From RGIG4140 sp045532865 (GTDB taxonomy: Bacteria > Pseudomonadota > Alphaproteobacteria > CAAHEQ01 > UBA3637): a stretch of DNA of 5,149 bases. The notes below the pieces were generated by a model. That model was not told the origin of the DNA. It made no database searches and worked only from the letters and a program-made list of their open reading frames with translations. Each line of letters begins with the position of its first letter. The stretch's first letter is position 1. The DNA is taken from the NCBI GenBank assembly GCA_045532865.1, contig JAZSGT010000006.1:1-5149 (forward strand), read 5' to 3'. Positions 5,084 through 5,149 of the stretch are shown here, in pieces. A program made the position numbers and the translations under genes.

Positions 5084-5149
5084 TTACCAACTTGACTTTG
5101 TCATACCAGGAATTTGACCTTCGTTGGCCAATTTTCTTAACTGGATACG
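5084..5149 (-). CDS. rpsN: 30S ribosomal protein S14, C-terminal fragment (cut by window edge)
   Basis: The last 21 codons and the TAA stop (5084-5086) are present. They read RIQLRKLANEGQIPGMTKSS and end in Trp, which matches the conserved C-terminus of S14 (IxLRELAxxGxIPGxxKASW). S14 binds 16S rRNA in the head of the small subunit. Whether this is the zinc-binding or zinc-free form cannot be seen, because the cysteine-bearing region would lie beyond the window edge. The gene is immediately upstream of rpsH with a 12-nt gap, the standard spc order. Its stop codon is part of the rpsH Shine-Dalgarno (TAAGGAGG). Confidence 0.93.
   Translation of the reverse strand, partial: RIQLRKLANEGQIPGMTKSSW

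Overview
The window is a ribosomal-protein gene cluster read entirely on the minus strand. It holds the distal part of the spc operon and the start of the alpha operon. In transcription order (high to low coordinate) the genes are rpsN (3' end only), rpsH, rplF, rplR, rpsE, rplO, secY, adk, rpsM and rpsK (5' end only). Every gene was identified from conserved family sequence read in the translations, not from a database search.

The organism is most likely a low-GC alphaproteobacterium. The adenylate kinase gene sits between secY and rpsM, an arrangement typical of Alphaproteobacteria. S5, SecY and the Cys4 zinc-lid adenylate kinase also read like alphaproteobacterial family members. The DNA is AT-rich by eye, which suits an uncultured gut lineage or a host-associated or endosymbiont lineage, but the genus cannot be fixed from this window. 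All five Trp codons I located are TGG, and one gene (adk) ends in TGA, so the standard bacterial code fits.

Region 5149-2611 (rpsN to rplO) is very compact, with gaps of 9-12 nt. At each of the five junctions the stop codon is fused to the next gene's Shine-Dalgarno sequence (TAAGGA or TAGGAG types), which suggests translational coupling. rpmD (L30), normally found between rpsE and rplO, is missing: only 11 nt separate those genes. Region 2584-555 holds secY (the translocon channel) and adk, with gaps of 26 and 17 nt.

The only sizeable intergenic stretch is 439-554. It carries a perfect-consensus sigma70-type promoter (TTGACA, 17 nt, TATAAT), a leader of about 73 nt with a small hairpin, and a good Shine-Dalgarno before a TTG start codon for rpsM. 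This suggests the alpha operon (rpsM, rpsK and probably rpoA beyond the edge) has its own strong promoter in addition to read-through from spc-secY-adk; I see no intrinsic terminator after adk.

Together the genes supply small- and large-subunit proteins, the membrane channel that docks with the ribosome, and an enzyme of adenylate balance. I found no mobile element, CRISPR array, RNA gene or undescribed system. The points of interest are regulatory and architectural.
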